A stretch of DNA of 42,102 nt from a virus. This document shows, piece after piece, positions 15,236-24,849 of this stretch. A model generated the notes under the pieces. The model did no database searches, had not been told where the DNA came from, and worked only from the letters and a program-made list of their open reading frames with translations. Location: positions 1 to 42,102 of the IMG/VR virus record IMGVR_UViG_3300044726_000069; one strand, written 5' to 3'. Within the stretch, counting starts at the first letter, position 1; the number at the start of each line of letters is the position of its first letter. A program made the translations under genes and the position numbers.

Positions 15236-18200
15236 CTACCTCCCCGCGAGGGCGGACTGGTTCTTCTGGAACTCCGCCATCATCTGGAGCGACACCGGGT
15301 CCACCTCCGACGACGACGTGCTGCCCTGCTCCGGGAACGCCTTCGCCAGTTCGATCTGGTTCAGGCGCTGGCGGATCATCTCCTGCATCGCGAGTTCCTG
15401 GTCGATCGCCTTCGTGATCGGCTGGTACGGAATCGCCATCTTCTGCGCGTTCAGGTACTCGATCATCGCCTTGTCCTGGGAGGTGCCCGCGTGGCGGTAG
15501 AAGGCCGCCTGCGCTGGACCCATGCCCGCGCTGGCCTCGTTCGTCGCGGCGGTGTTCAGGCCCGCCCACTTCGAGTAGTCCGCGATCTGCTTGTCGACGT
15601 CGTTGAGGGCCATCTGCTGGAGGGCCATCGTCATCTGCGGGGTCATCGTGAACTGGGGGGACTGGGCGGTCTGGGCGGCGGCGGCCGCCTGCTCCTCGGC
15701 TTCGAGAGCCTGGGCCTGGGTGACCACCTCCTTCATCTTCTCCAGGGCCTCCTTGCGACCCACGCCCGACTCCACCTCGGACCGGTACCCCGACACCGCG
15801 GTGGAGAACGACTGCGTGTCGACGTCCTTGTCGCGGAGCCAGTCCTTCAGGTCGTCCTCCTCCGTGCGGTCCGACGCCCACAGGGCGTTGCCCAGGCCGT
15901 ACGCACCGGCACCCAGGGCAGCGACCCCCCAGCCCGCCGGACCGGAGATGCCCAGACCCGTCGCGATGAGAGGAGCGAGGCCCGCCGCGACCGGAGCGGC
16001 ATGACCGAACCCTCGCAGGCCCTGCCCCCAGTCCTGGGCCGTGCTGCCCGGGGACCCCATCTGACCCTCGATCTTGGAGGCCAGGGCAGAAGCACCGGCA
16101 CCGACACCCATGCCGACGAGTGCCGGACCGACCGCGCCCCGGACCGGGCCGTTCTTCGCGATGAGGTTGCGCGCGCCTTCACGGGTGAACCAGTTGCCGA
16201 CGCCTGCGAGTTCCGGGTTCCACGGAGCGGCGTTCTTGCCGAACGCACCCTTGATGCCGAACGTGCCCGGCGCGCGGGGAGCGGTGGTCGGGGCCTTCCC
16301 CCAGATTTCGTCCGTGTCGAGCGCGTACTTGCCGATGTCGATGCCACCGGTCGGGGATGCCGCGGCAGGACGTGTCGGGATCTTCGGTGCGCCCGCGGGG
16401 GTCGCGATGTCACCGAAGTCGGCGGCCAGACCCGACGCGCGAGGCGCGCCCGCGGGGGTGGCAACCTCCTCGAACAGACCTGCCGCGGTACCCGGGGCGC
16501 GGGGAGGGGGGGTGCGCAGGCCCGACGGCGTGACCGCCTCACCGAACGACGCACCGCCGCGCGTGGTGATCCCACCCGGACCGAACGGCATCGTGGCCTG
16601 CACGGCCGGGGCCGGGCCTGCGGGCATGAACGACGCGGGCTTGCCGACACCGGACAGCATGCGCTGCGGAGCGGTTGTCGCGATCGGCTCGAACGACGGG
16701 ATGGTGCCCGTCGGGATCTCGATGGGGGCCGTGATGCCGGGGAGTTCCGGGGTGAGGGCCTGACCGAGCGAGCCACGCGCCGGGCCGAGGATGCGACTGC
16801 CCGGGGCCGCGTCGGGACCGGCCTTGCGGGGCAACTCGAACGGGTTGCCGAGCGCATCGGTGAGAGGTGGTCGGGTCGGGACCTTCGGAGGGCCGACGCC
16901 GCCACCCGTGCCGCCGACGGGGCGGGTCGGGATGCGCTGACCGGGGACCGGCTGGGCCGGGCCACCGGGAGGGAGGGGTTCCGCGGTGAGGGCCTCGCCC
17001 AGGTTCAGGTGGGACGCGTCGCCCGGGCCGATGTCGGGCAGGCGGTTGATGGGCTGGTAGTTGTCCCACCCGTCGGCGACCGCGATCTTGTTGATCGCCG
17101 CGAACTCATCCGGTGCGCCACCCGACGCGACCATCTGCCGGGCCTCCGCCATGAGTCGCTGATGCCGGAGCTTCATCTCCTCAGTGACAGCCTTCGACCC
17201 TTCCGCACCCCAGAACGGTTCGTGCCCGGTGTGGAGTTCATACGCGAGGGACTGCTGGAGGTTCTTCGGGACGCGCGTCGCGTGGCCTGGGTTGCCCGCC
17301 TGCTTCAGGTACTTCTCCCAGGGCTGGGTCTTCAGACCGCCACGGGTCGCGTGCGCGTCGACTGGGGGCAGGTCGACCGACAGGCCCGTGCCCTCACCGC
17401 GGGCCATGCGGCGCGCCACGGTTTCCGGTCCCGCACCCAGGCGCTCCCGGTCCGAGCCGACGATCTCCTGCACCGGGCCTTCCGGGTCGAAGCCGCCCTT
17501 GATCTCCTTCGGCAGTTCGTCCGCCGCCAGGTCCCAGTTGCGGACCGCCTGGGAGTAGGTGCCCGTCGCGCGGTTGTCCGCTTCCGCGAGGGTCATCTCC
17601 GGGTTCGTCTCCATCAACGCGCGACGCGTGTCGGCGACGCGGGACTGACGTTCGGCGGACTTCGCGATGTCGGACTTCTGCGCCTTGCCGCGCTGGGTCA
17701 GGTCACGCTCGCGGCGCAGCTGCTCGTCGGTCTTGACGGGTCCGGTCTGGAAGTCCTTCGCCTGTTGGACCCGGCGGGCCTCCTTCGCGACGCGCTGGTC
17801 GCGGGGCAGCTTCTGGAACGCGCGGCCCTGCTTCTCGGGGGGCAGGGTCTTCGCCGACAGGGGTGCCTCGTCCGCGATGCGGGCCGCTTCGGCTTCCTGC
17901 TGTGCGGTCAGGGTCTTGCCGAAGTTCCGCTGCCGACCGACCCGGGCGCGCTTGTTCTTCGCGCTGATCTTGCCCGGTTCGGACGGTTCGAGCGGGGGCG
18001 CAGGGTTCGGGCCGGTGAGCTTCGCGATCTCGGCGTCCAGGCGGGTGCGCGCCGCGTCGAGCGACTTGTGCGTGCCGACGACCTTGCCGTCCGGGCCGAT
18101 GACCTGGAACTTGTTCGGGTTCACCTCGCGCAGGGTGTGGTTCGCGCGGGTCGTGATGTCGCGGGGTTCGGGGACCGCCGGAGCGGAGGTGCGGGTGTTC

Positions 18201-18583
18201 GCCGCGCGGGCTGTCTCGCGTTCGGCCTCGCGTGCCAGTTCGGCCTTGCGGGCCTGAGCGGGGGAGAGGGGACGGTTGACCTTCGTGCCCTTCGGCGGTG
18301 GTCCCTCCGGGGTCTTCAACAGGTCGACGACGTGCGCGTTCGCCGCGTCCTTCGAGGGGAGGTTCGCGACCGTCTCACCGGTCCGCCCGTCGATGACGTC
18401 CCAGCCCTTGAACCCGGACTTGACGGTCCTGCGGACGTCGTACTCGGACGCGTTGACGACTTCCGCGGGGGTGAGGTCGGGGGGGCCGGTGCGGGTGGAG
18501 GGCTTCGGGCGCGTCGGGGTCTTCGCTGTCGGCTTGGTCGGCTTCGTCGGCTTCGTCGGCTTCTTCTTGTTCGAGGTCGGCAT
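15236..18583 (-). CDS. Large internal virion protein with disordered KPT/Pro-rich regions
   Basis: 1115 aa. The N-terminus is basic with KPT repeats (residues 7-18), followed by a small repeated beta-beta-alpha-like unit (e.g. KSGFKGWDVIDGRTGETVA and NPNKFQVIGPDGKVVGTHKS). The middle (about 540-790) is Pro/Gly/Ala-rich and probably extended. Residues about 858-900 are strongly hydrophobic (APVAAGLAPLIATGLGIS, GVAALGAGAYGLGNALW), a likely membrane-inserting segment. The C-terminus is helical. The pattern suits an ejected core protein that crosses the host envelope. It lies between the other two large proteins with 3-nt gaps. Confidence 0.7.
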   Translation of the reverse strand: MPTSNKKKPTKPTKPTKPTAKTPTRPKPSTRTGPPDLTPAEVVNASEYDVRRTVKSGFKGWDVIDGRTGETVANLPSKDAANAHVVDLLKTPEGPPPKGTKVNRPLSPAQARKAELAREAERETARAANTRTSAPAVPEPRDITTRANHTLREVNPNKFQVIGPDGKVVGTHKSLDAARTRLDAEIAKLTGPNPAPPLEPSEPGKISAKNKRARVGRQRNFGKTLTAQQEAEAARIADEAPLSAKTLPPEKQGRAFQKLPRDQRVAKEARRVQQAKDFQTGPVKTDEQLRRERDLTQRGKAQKSDIAKSAERQSRVADTRRALMETNPEMTLAEADNRATGTYSQAVRNWDLAADELPKEIKGGFDPEGPVQEIVGSDRERLGAGPETVARRMARGEGTGLSVDLPPVDAHATRGGLKTQPWEKYLKQAGNPGHATRVPKNLQQSLAYELHTGHEPFWGAEGSKAVTEEMKLRHQRLMAEARQMVASGGAPDEFAAINKIAVADGWDNYQPINRLPDIGPGDASHLNLGEALTAEPLPPGGPAQPVPGQRIPTRPVGGTGGGVGPPKVPTRPPLTDALGNPFELPRKAGPDAAPGSRILGPARGSLGQALTPELPGITAPIEIPTGTIPSFEPIATTAPQRMLSGVGKPASFMPAGPAPAVQATMPFGPGGITTRGGASFGEAVTPSGLRTPPPRAPGTAAGLFEEVATPAGAPRASGLAADFGDIATPAGAPKIPTRPAAASPTGGIDIGKYALDTDEIWGKAPTTAPRAPGTFGIKGAFGKNAAPWNPELAGVGNWFTREGARNLIAKNGPVRGAVGPALVGMGVGAGASALASKIEGQMGSPGSTAQDWGQGLRGFGHAAPVAAGLAPLIATGLGISGPAGWGVAALGAGAYGLGNALWASDRTEEDDLKDWLRDKDVDTQSFSTAVSGYRSEVESGVGRKEALEKMKEVVTQAQALEAEEQAAAAAQTAQSPQFTMTPQMTMALQQMALNDVDKQIADYSKWAGLNTAATNEASAGMGPAQAAFYRHAGTSQDKAMIEYLNAQKMAIPYQPITKAIDQELAMQEMIRQRLNQIELAKAFPEQGSTSSSEVDPVSLQMMAEFQKNQSALAGR

Positions 18584-18586
18584 GAC

Positions 18587-20185
18587 CTATCTCCCGTACC
18601 AGGCGTTGGCGGTGCGCTCCTGCTCTGACTGCGCCCACTTGAAGTAGTTCACGTAGTCGACGAACTTCTGCCACGCGACCTGTGGGTTCCCACCGGACTC
18701 CCAGTTGGCGACAATGCCGATCTTCTTGAACTCGTTGTCGTCGATGCCGAGCACGTTGGTCGACGCCCACGACTTCTTGAGCGACGGCGTGAACGGGTTG
18801 CCCTGCTCCCCGAACTTCGCGGTCGGGACGTACGTGCGCCCGTCGGGCATCTTCGGGGCGGCGGCGGCCGCCTTGTTCGCGGACGTCGGGCCGCCCCACC
18901 CGTACTGCTGGGGGGGTGGCGTGCCGAACATGCCCGTCTCCGCGGCGGACGTGCGCAGCGAGTCCTTCTGCGCGTTGATCGCGGCGATCTCCTGCTGGTG
19001 GCGGGCCTGCGCGGCACGTTCGATCGCGCCCGCGCGTGCGATGTCGGCAGCGGCCTGCTTCTTCGCCGCGGCCTTCTTGTCCTTCGCCTCCTTGGCGCTG
19101 ATCTGCTGGGCCTTCTGGCGGTGGTCGATCTCGTTGATGTCGCGCCAGTAGCCGAGGACGAGGAGCTTCTTGCCGACGTCGATCTGGGCGATCTGGTTGT
19201 CGTACTCCTTGGTCCGGTCGCCGATGACCTGGTCGGCCTCGTCGAGTTCGCGGATCTGGCTGATGCGCTTGTCGGTGAGCCGGTTCTTGTCCTCCGCGAT
19301 GAGGCCCATCGCGGAGGTCCAGTCCTTCATGATGTCCGCGCGGTCCATCGCGTAGCCGCGGGACCGGGACCCCGAAGCACGCTGTCCCATCTCGGATTCG
19401 CGGGTGTTGGTGTCGCGACCGCGGGTGACCTGGCCTTCCTGGATGTTGTACGTGGACAGGTCGGCGTTGTAGTTCGTCTCGACGGACTCGCGCATCTTGC
19501 GGACGATCTCCGGCTGGCGCGCGTTGGCCGCCTTCGCGTCGTTGAACGCGGCCTCCTTGAGGCGCTGCGTTTCGATGTCGAGCGCGAGCTTGTCGGCCAG
19601 GAACTTCTTCTGGTCGCCGTTCTCGGCCAACTGGTTCTGGAGGTGCGCCATCGCCGCGTTGTAACCGGCGTCGATCTCGGCCATGCGCGCCGACGCGGTC
19701 GCGCGGGCGTAGTCGGACTCGGCGGTCGCGGCGGCCAGGTCCATCTTCGACGAGGCGAGGTCCATGCCGGTCATCGCGTTCGCGTACGCCTCGATCTGCG
19801 ACGCCCACTGGCTGTTGTACTTCGGGGTCTGGGACGCGGCGGCAGCCTGTTTGGCGGCCCAGTCCTGACCCACCATCTTGCCGACGGCGCTGAGCGTGCC
19901 CCCGCCGAGGCGCTTGCCGTTCGTGCCCCGGTCGTTGCTGGTGTCGCGGAGGGTCTGCGACGTCGCCTTCTTCGCCTGGGCCGACACGGACTTCGGGCCG
20001 CCCAGGTCGGCGATCGTCATGGCCCCGCGGGCCTTGACCTGGGCCGGTGTCGGCTTCGGCTTCGCCCACGCGTACGTGGTGGGCTTCGTCGCCGCGGTGG
20101 CGCGCGGCTTCGCGAAGGACGTGGGCTTGCGAGGGTCGGAGAACGTGTACAGGCCGGACCCGGAGGACTTGAACGGGGTCGTCAT
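18587..20185 (-). CDS. Internal virion protein, coiled-coil rich
   Basis: 532 aa; start overlaps the previous stop (ATGA). A basic extended N-terminus (TSFAKPRATAATKPTTYAWAKPKPT) is followed by a long helical region at about 140-420 rich in Ala, Glu, Lys and Gln, with coiled-coil character, and a globular end (about 470-532: NEFKKIGIVANWESGGNPQVAWQKFVDY). It is likely the first of three internal core/ejection proteins. The ending ANWESGGNPQVAW faintly recalls a lytic-enzyme ES-GG-P-Q motif, but the rest of the fold is missing. Confidence 0.65.
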   Translation of the reverse strand: MTTPFKSSGSGLYTFSDPRKPTSFAKPRATAATKPTTYAWAKPKPTPAQVKARGAMTIADLGGPKSVSAQAKKATSQTLRDTSNDRGTNGKRLGGGTLSAVGKMVGQDWAAKQAAAASQTPKYNSQWASQIEAYANAMTGMDLASSKMDLAAATAESDYARATASARMAEIDAGYNAAMAHLQNQLAENGDQKKFLADKLALDIETQRLKEAAFNDAKAANARQPEIVRKMRESVETNYNADLSTYNIQEGQVTRGRDTNTRESEMGQRASGSRSRGYAMDRADIMKDWTSAMGLIAEDKNRLTDKRISQIRELDEADQVIGDRTKEYDNQIAQIDVGKKLLVLGYWRDINEIDHRQKAQQISAKEAKDKKAAAKKQAAADIARAGAIERAAQARHQQEIAAINAQKDSLRTSAAETGMFGTPPPQQYGWGGPTSANKAAAAAPKMPDGRTYVPTAKFGEQGNPFTPSLKKSWASTNVLGIDDNEFKKIGIVANWESGGNPQVAWQKFVDYVNYFKWAQSEQERTANAWYGR

Positions 20186-20607
20186 GATGTGAACCCTTTG
20201 ACGGAGGCCAGGTGACCGGACTCAGACCCCATCGTCGTGCCGCGGTAGTCGGAGAACGGGGTGCCCGCGCGCGACGCGGGGGAGGTGGGGATGCCGACGG
20301 TGGGCTTGCCGGGCTGGGCGACCTTCGCCGCGTTCGCCGGGCCGGGGAGCGGGGTGACGGCAGGCGTGGTCGTGATGCCGTTGGCCTTCGTCTGGTTCGG
20401 GCGGAACGGGGCGGGCACGGGGAAGGACCGAGGATTCTGCGGCTGCTGGGTGGGGAGCCGGGACTGGGCCAGGATCGCGTTCTGGTACGACGCCCACGGG
20501 GTGGGGGACGGGCGGACGAGAGGTGTGACGATGTTGGGGGACGGGGTGCCCGGCGGGGACGCCTGAGTGGCGCGCCCGGCCCCCGCGAGGATCTGGCCGA
20601 GGTCCAC
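20182..20607 (-). CDS. Proline-rich virion-associated hypothetical protein
   Basis: 141 aa, GTG start overlapping the connector gene's stop. Rich in Pro, Thr, Ala and Gln with no predicted globular core, it probably is extended or disordered. Position between the connector gene and the internal virion proteins suggests a minor head or tail component, such as a linker to the ejection core (inference). Confidence 0.65.
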   Translation of the reverse strand: MDLGQILAGAGRATQASPPGTPSPNIVTPLVRPSPTPWASYQNAILAQSRLPTQQPQNPRSFPVPAPFRPNQTKANGITTTPAVTPLPGPANAAKVAQPGKPTVGIPTSPASRAGTPFSDYRGTTMGSESGHLASVKGFTS

Positions 20608-21290
20608 TACCAGCCACCCTGCGCGAGCCAGGCGGGCAGGTTCCCGGAGACGGGGGAACTGATCTGCCCGGCGGCCTCCACGTACCGACGCGACCGCTCC
20701 ATCAGTCGGACCACGTTCGCCTCATACAGCTGGAACGCCGTCTGCCACTCCGGGTTGCGATCGGTGCGTAGCGCGCGGAACTCGGCGTAGTCGACGACGA
20801 GGTCTTCCCACCCGGCCTGCACGGGGAGCGGGGCGTTGTCGTTCACCGTCTCGATGGGGGTCGAGTAGTAGTGGATGCGCAGGTTCGCGGAGTCCGACGG
20901 TGTCGGGTACAGGACGATGGAGAGTTGGGGCGGGTAGCCCTTCGTGGTGTACGTCCACGGCTCCCCCATCGACGACTCCTGGGACTCCCACCACACCTCG
21001 TCCATGTTGTTGAAGTCGCGGTACTCCAGGGCCTTGATGTCGTCGCTGTTCGCCGACTCCCATTCGACGCGGTAGATGCGGAGGAGGTCCGGGGGGCACG
21101 GGACGATGTTCACGCCGGGGATGACCGGGTTGAACTGGGCGGAGACGAGGACCGTCTCGGCGCGCCGGGACAGGTCCGTGACGCCCTCGTTGATCCATGT
21201 ATTCAGGCGCGCGTCGGTCCAGAACGTGGCGGTTTCCTCGTCGAGGCGGTCCCGGAGCCTGGTACGTGCCTGGAGCAGGGTCAGGGACAT
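20607..21290 (-). CDS. Head-tail connector/adaptor protein (gp11-like)
   Basis: 227 aa. The first 50 residues (LLQARTRLRDRLDEETATFWTDARLNTWINEGVTDLSRRAETV) are typical of the phage adaptor proteins that bind below the portal ring: a TFWTDARLNTWINEG-like motif followed by a beta domain around 50-150 and a helical end (EDLVVDYAEFRALRTDRNPEWQTAFQLYEANVVRLMERSRRY). Length agrees with T7 gp11 and related adaptors (about 190-240 aa). It would join the portal to the tail nozzle. Confidence 0.75.
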   Translation of the reverse strand: MSLTLLQARTRLRDRLDEETATFWTDARLNTWINEGVTDLSRRAETVLVSAQFNPVIPGVNIVPCPPDLLRIYRVEWESANSDDIKALEYRDFNNMDEVWWESQESSMGEPWTYTTKGYPPQLSIVLYPTPSDSANLRIHYYSTPIETVNDNAPLPVQAGWEDLVVDYAEFRALRTDRNPEWQTAFQLYEANVVRLMERSRRYVEAAGQISSPVSGNLPAWLAQGGW

Positions 21291-21302
21291 GGGGCCAGTC
21301 TC

Positions 21303-21848
21303 TCAGGTGAACTTGGTGGTAGGGAGGACTTCGGTGACGGAGAGGGACCAGAAGTCGTTGGCGTCCATGATGTGGGTGCCGCCGCCCGTGCCCCACGCGA
21401 TCTGGACGCTGTGCTTACCCGACGGCATCGTCTCGATCTTGTTGACCCCGGTGGTCAGGCGGTGGGCGTTGATGGCAGGGGGGTGGGAGCCTCCGATTCC
21501 CCCGCTGTACGCGATGCCGTTGAACAAGACGTTGAAGTACGACATGCCCGAAGGGTTGTGGTAGCTGGTGATGTTCAGGTGGAACAGCACCGCCGTCCAC
21601 GACTCCTCCTTGTAGAACACCGACGGGTACACGCGTGGCGCGTCGATGCGGAGAGTGGTGAGCGCGGTGTACCCCCCAGCGGTCGACGAGATGGTCGTGA
21701 CCGGACCGACGCCGTTATAGACCTGCGGCTCGAAGACCGGCGTGCGGTCGTACCGGGACTGGACGTGGTCGAAGTTCGCGTGGACCTGCTCGAACGTCGC
21801 CGCGCGCGGGTACGGGTAGTAGAAACGGGACTGTCCGCCGAGCGCCAT
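21303..21848 (-). CDS. Beta-sandwich structural protein
   Basis: 181 aa, beginning 1 nt inside the previous stop. It starts with an aromatic basic segment (GGQSRFYYPYPRAATFEQVHANFDHVQ), which may anchor it to the tail, followed by alternating strands resembling a TNF/C1q-like jelly roll (SWTAVLFHLNITSYHNPSGMSYFNV, HSVQIAWGTGGGTHI, FWSLSVTEVL). It may be a minor tail or fibre protein. Exact family not recognised. Confidence 0.65.
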   Translation of the reverse strand: MALGGQSRFYYPYPRAATFEQVHANFDHVQSRYDRTPVFEPQVYNGVGPVTTISSTAGGYTALTTLRIDAPRVYPSVFYKEESWTAVLFHLNITSYHNPSGMSYFNVLFNGIAYSGGIGGSHPPAINAHRLTTGVNKIETMPSGKHSVQIAWGTGGGTHIMDANDFWSLSVTEVLPTTKFT

Positions 21849-23836
21849 CAGTTCACCCGGGGCAGGGACTCGCGTGGGGTGAACACCATGTCGACGGAGT
21901 GCACCGACGGGAGGGGACCGTTGCCGTCACCGGTCGCGACGATGGACAGCGTCGTGCCCCAGTTCGTGCCGCGGGTGGAGTTGCGGTTCCGCACCGCTGC
22001 GTCGAGCCGGTACGACTGCGGGTGGTCGGTCACGTCGAACGTGACGGTGGAGGACGCGTCACCGCCTTCGACGACGAACTCCAGACTGCCGCGACCGGAC
22101 GCGACGACCTTGATCTCGCGACAGATCATGGAGCGGGAGTCGAGCAGGTCGGGGAACGGGTGCGACTTCCACGACCAGGACTCCCCGGCCGCGTCCTCGT
22201 ACAGGTCCATGTCGTAGCGGCACCAGAGCGTGTCGGAGTCGGCGGACTGGTACGCGGGCACGGCGTACAGGTGGCCGTCGGGGGAGCATTCGTAGTGCTG
22301 GTACGGAGGGGTGAGGGGGTTCGGCTTGTCCGGCATGCGCCACCACGCCCCGGAGTCGATGTCGCAGAACCAGTCGTTGGGGACGAACACGAACTTGCCC
22401 CACGCGCCGAGCTTGCCGCGACGGTGCGAGAAGAACGCCCGGTCGTACGTGCCGTTGCCGTCGTCGGTCACCCAGAACTTCGGGGGGAGGTTGGCGGACA
22501 GCGTGTCGGCCTGGCTGCCCTCGTTCCAGACGTGGCACCCGGACGCGCCGACGTACACGATGCCCTTGCGCGTCGCGACGGGGGTGGAGAAGTACGTGCC
22601 GGTCGGGGGGACGGCGGGCAGGTACGTCTCCTGGGACTTGTCGAGATCGCCGCGGATGACCGTCGCGCCACCGTTGATCTGCGTGACGAACAGGGTGGAC
22701 GCGTTGACGGAGCACAGGCCGGTCACGCCGTAGTCCTCCCCGCCGAACAGGTTCTTGTCGACATAGACCGGCGGGGTACCTGCCCACCCATCATCCACGA
22801 TGTCGTTCGCCGGGTTGTACGCGACGTTCGAGAAGATCGGCGTGCGGATGACGTGAGCCGGGTTGCCGAAGGTCAGATTGGACTGGTCGGCGGGAGCGGT
22901 GGAGAAGGGGAACGAGGGGTGGACGAACCGGAAGACGTGGTACACCGCGTTAGACGTGCCGCCGAGCGGGTTGGAGGCTTTCGTCGACCGGTTCGGCGTG
23001 GCCCACAGGGTGAGGCCGTCCGGGTCGCCCCAGGTGAACCAGTCCATCTGCTGGGTGGTTTCGGCGGGACCCCACGCGTTGTTGCCGTTGTACGGGCGGT
23101 AGTCGACGCCGTAGGTGGCCGCGCGCCAGAACAAGGTGCGGGTCACCTGGTTGTTCGCGGGGGTCGCGGTGGACAGGGTGTTCCACCCGATGAGCAGGTC
23201 GCCGGTCGGCCAGCGCATCTGCGCGTACGGCCCGGCGTCGGAGTAGTCGGGGACCGTGGAGAACCGGTGCTGCCAGCCGACACCGGCCGGGGTGTCGACG
23301 GGGAGCGTGCGGTCACCGGCCGGGGACGACAGCACCCAGCCCTTGAACATCGCGTTCGGGTAATACTTGGACGTCCCGCGCGCGTCGAAGAACTCATGGG
23401 TCGCGAGGATCATGACGTCGGAGATGCCGTGGTCGACGGTCACGCCGCCCGTGCCGTCGTAGCCGGGGGTGTGGAGCGCGGTCGCGACGATCCAGCGGTA
23501 GGGCGCTTCGGGGGGGCGGTGGGTGGAACCCCACTGGTTGAAGTTGTGGCCGGTCGCAGGCCACGGGGAGGCGGTCAGGGCGGCCCCGGAGCCGTTGCGG
23601 TACGTCGTGAACGTCGGCGGAGTTTCGGTGCGGTGCCGCATGCGCTTGAACGCCGGGCCGATGCTGCCGTCGACATGGGCGAGGCAGCCCTGCGTGCCCT
23701 TCGGCTGGGCCGCACCGGCCGCGACGATCGACGCACCACCGGAGGCCGGGCCACGCTCCTTCGGGTCGACGATCCCCGGCGAGAAGTCCTTGATGGAGAC
23801 GACGACGTCTTCTTCGGAGGCGACGCGTTCCGGCAT
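21848..23836 (-). CDS. Large tail structural protein, possible nozzle (gp12-like)
   Basis: 662 aa with no signal peptide, rich in Gly, Trp, Tyr and Pro, and beta-stranded throughout. The opening (VVVSIKDFSPGIVDPKERGPASGGASIVAAGAAQPKGTQGC) resembles the start of podoviral tail nozzle proteins, in which a DFSPGI-like motif recurs. Repeated WxxP and Trp-rich strands suggest a beta-propeller or multi-sandwich arrangement. The neighbouring connector gene supports the assignment. A receptor-binding tail protein is an alternative. Confidence 0.6.
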   Translation of the reverse strand: MPERVASEEDVVVSIKDFSPGIVDPKERGPASGGASIVAAGAAQPKGTQGCLAHVDGSIGPAFKRMRHRTETPPTFTTYRNGSGAALTASPWPATGHNFNQWGSTHRPPEAPYRWIVATALHTPGYDGTGGVTVDHGISDVMILATHEFFDARGTSKYYPNAMFKGWVLSSPAGDRTLPVDTPAGVGWQHRFSTVPDYSDAGPYAQMRWPTGDLLIGWNTLSTATPANNQVTRTLFWRAATYGVDYRPYNGNNAWGPAETTQQMDWFTWGDPDGLTLWATPNRSTKASNPLGGTSNAVYHVFRFVHPSFPFSTAPADQSNLTFGNPAHVIRTPIFSNVAYNPANDIVDDGWAGTPPVYVDKNLFGGEDYGVTGLCSVNASTLFVTQINGGATVIRGDLDKSQETYLPAVPPTGTYFSTPVATRKGIVYVGASGCHVWNEGSQADTLSANLPPKFWVTDDGNGTYDRAFFSHRRGKLGAWGKFVFVPNDWFCDIDSGAWWRMPDKPNPLTPPYQHYECSPDGHLYAVPAYQSADSDTLWCRYDMDLYEDAAGESWSWKSHPFPDLLDSRSMICREIKVVASGRGSLEFVVEGGDASSTVTFDVTDHPQSYRLDAAVRNRNSTRGTNWGTTLSIVATGDGNGPLPSVHSVDMVFTPRESLPRVN

Positions 23837-23845
23837 GGGGGCAGG

Positions 23846-24163
23846 CTACGGGAGGTGGTACCGGGCAGGGTCGATGGAAGCGGAGTACGGGATGCCGGAA
23901 GCGAACATGGCGGCGGCGAACTCCATCTCGGCCTTCATGACCCACACCTGGCCCTGGAGCCGGATACGCGAGGCACGGAGGTCGGCGGTGTTGAACTTGA
24001 CGGCCTGGTCGCGTTCGGCGGCGGACTTGTAGTTGCCGATGAGGGACGAGGCTTCGGCCTGCGCGACGGCCGCGTCGAGTTCGGCGAGTTCACTGGACGC
24101 GTCGCGGTAGGCGTCCAGGCACAGCGACCAGGACTCGGCCCACGCCTCGGACGGCAGGGTCAC
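23846..24163 (-). CDS. Hypothetical helical structural protein
   Basis: 105 aa, starting inside the upstream gene's stop (ATGA). It is almost entirely helical (EAWAESWSLCLDAYRDASSELAELDAAVAQAEASSL and RIRLQGQVWVMKAEMEFAAAMFA). It could be a head completion protein or assembly factor between the decoration and tail genes. No family recognised. Confidence 0.7.
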   Translation of the reverse strand: MTLPSEAWAESWSLCLDAYRDASSELAELDAAVAQAEASSLIGNYKSAAERDQAVKFNTADLRASRIRLQGQVWVMKAEMEFAAAMFASGIPYSASIDPARYHLP

Positions 24164-24810
24164 GACGTCTTGACGCGCGTGGGGGAGTCGGCCGTGACGG
24201 GGTCGGGAGCGGGGGCCGGGTTGGCCGCGGCCTTGGTGCGCTTCGGCGGGGTGGACGGCAGGTCCAGGGTGGACGGGCGGGGCGGCGCGTCCGGGTCAGG
24301 GATGGGGCCGAGGGATGGGGTGATGTCGGCATCGGCGGGCATGTCGGCGGTGAGGTGGGAACCGGACGTCGCGGCGGCGGCGGCTTCCAGCTGCGCGATC
24401 TGGAGCTTCATCGCGGCGTTCTCCTGCTCGTTCGCGCGCATGCGGGAGACGAGGTAGGACAGGTCGGCCGGGTCGGTGGAGGCGACGGCCCCGTCGTCGG
24501 GATGGGTGTACGGGGTGGGCACGACGTTGCCCTCCTCGTCGGTGAACTTGAGCGGGTGGCGCGACTGCCACGCCGCCTCGTCGGAGTAGATCCCGTAGAA
24601 CGACCGGAGGCGTTCCACCGCGTCTGACCGCAGGTTGCGCCGATCGGTTTCATCGGCGAACGGGTCACCCGCGATGCGCAGCATGTGCTCCCACGGGATG
24701 GGGACGGGGAGGTGCGGCTGGACGATGACCTGGCGGCGCTGGAACGTGTAGGTGAACGGTTCCTCGGCCAGGTTCTCCACGGTGATGAACGAGTCAGGGC
24801 TGAGCGACAT
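24160..24810 (-). CDS. Hypothetical protein with coiled coil and disordered tail
   Basis: 216 aa. An N-terminal domain of about 110 residues has strands (ITVENLAEEPFTYTFQRRQVIVQPHLPVPIPWEHM) that look like a short beta domain, followed by a helical segment with coiled-coil character (LSYLVSRMRANEQENAAMKLQIAQLEAAAAA) and an acidic, Pro/Ala/Thr-rich tail. It lies just after the terminator behind the capsid genes and may begin the tail-gene part of the operon. Confidence 0.65.
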   Translation of the reverse strand: MSLSPDSFITVENLAEEPFTYTFQRRQVIVQPHLPVPIPWEHMLRIAGDPFADETDRRNLRSDAVERLRSFYGIYSDEAAWQSRHPLKFTDEEGNVVPTPYTHPDDGAVASTDPADLSYLVSRMRANEQENAAMKLQIAQLEAAAAATSGSHLTADMPADADITPSLGPIPDPDAPPRPSTLDLPSTPPKRTKAAANPAPAPDPVTADSPTRVKTS

Positions 24811-24849
24811 GGGCTGACACTACCTGAGGTCTAGAGCAGAAACGTGCAA

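Noticed and set aside
14453-18628. 1391-aa open frame on the plus strand opposite two virion genes
   Set aside because: Its translation is rich in Arg, Gly, Val, Leu and His with no domain-like segments. It is the antisense shadow of GC-rich coding sequence with strong third-position bias.
18587-18800. Lytic enzyme motif (ANWESGGNPQVAW) at the end of the 532-aa virion protein
   Set aside because: Only a short resemblance; the further conserved parts of a transglycosylase or Rpf domain are missing.
21899-24457. 852-aa open frame on the plus strand
   Set aside because: Opposite the well-supported 662-, 105- and 216-aa structural genes; composition (Gly/Val/Arg repeats) is that of a shadow frame.
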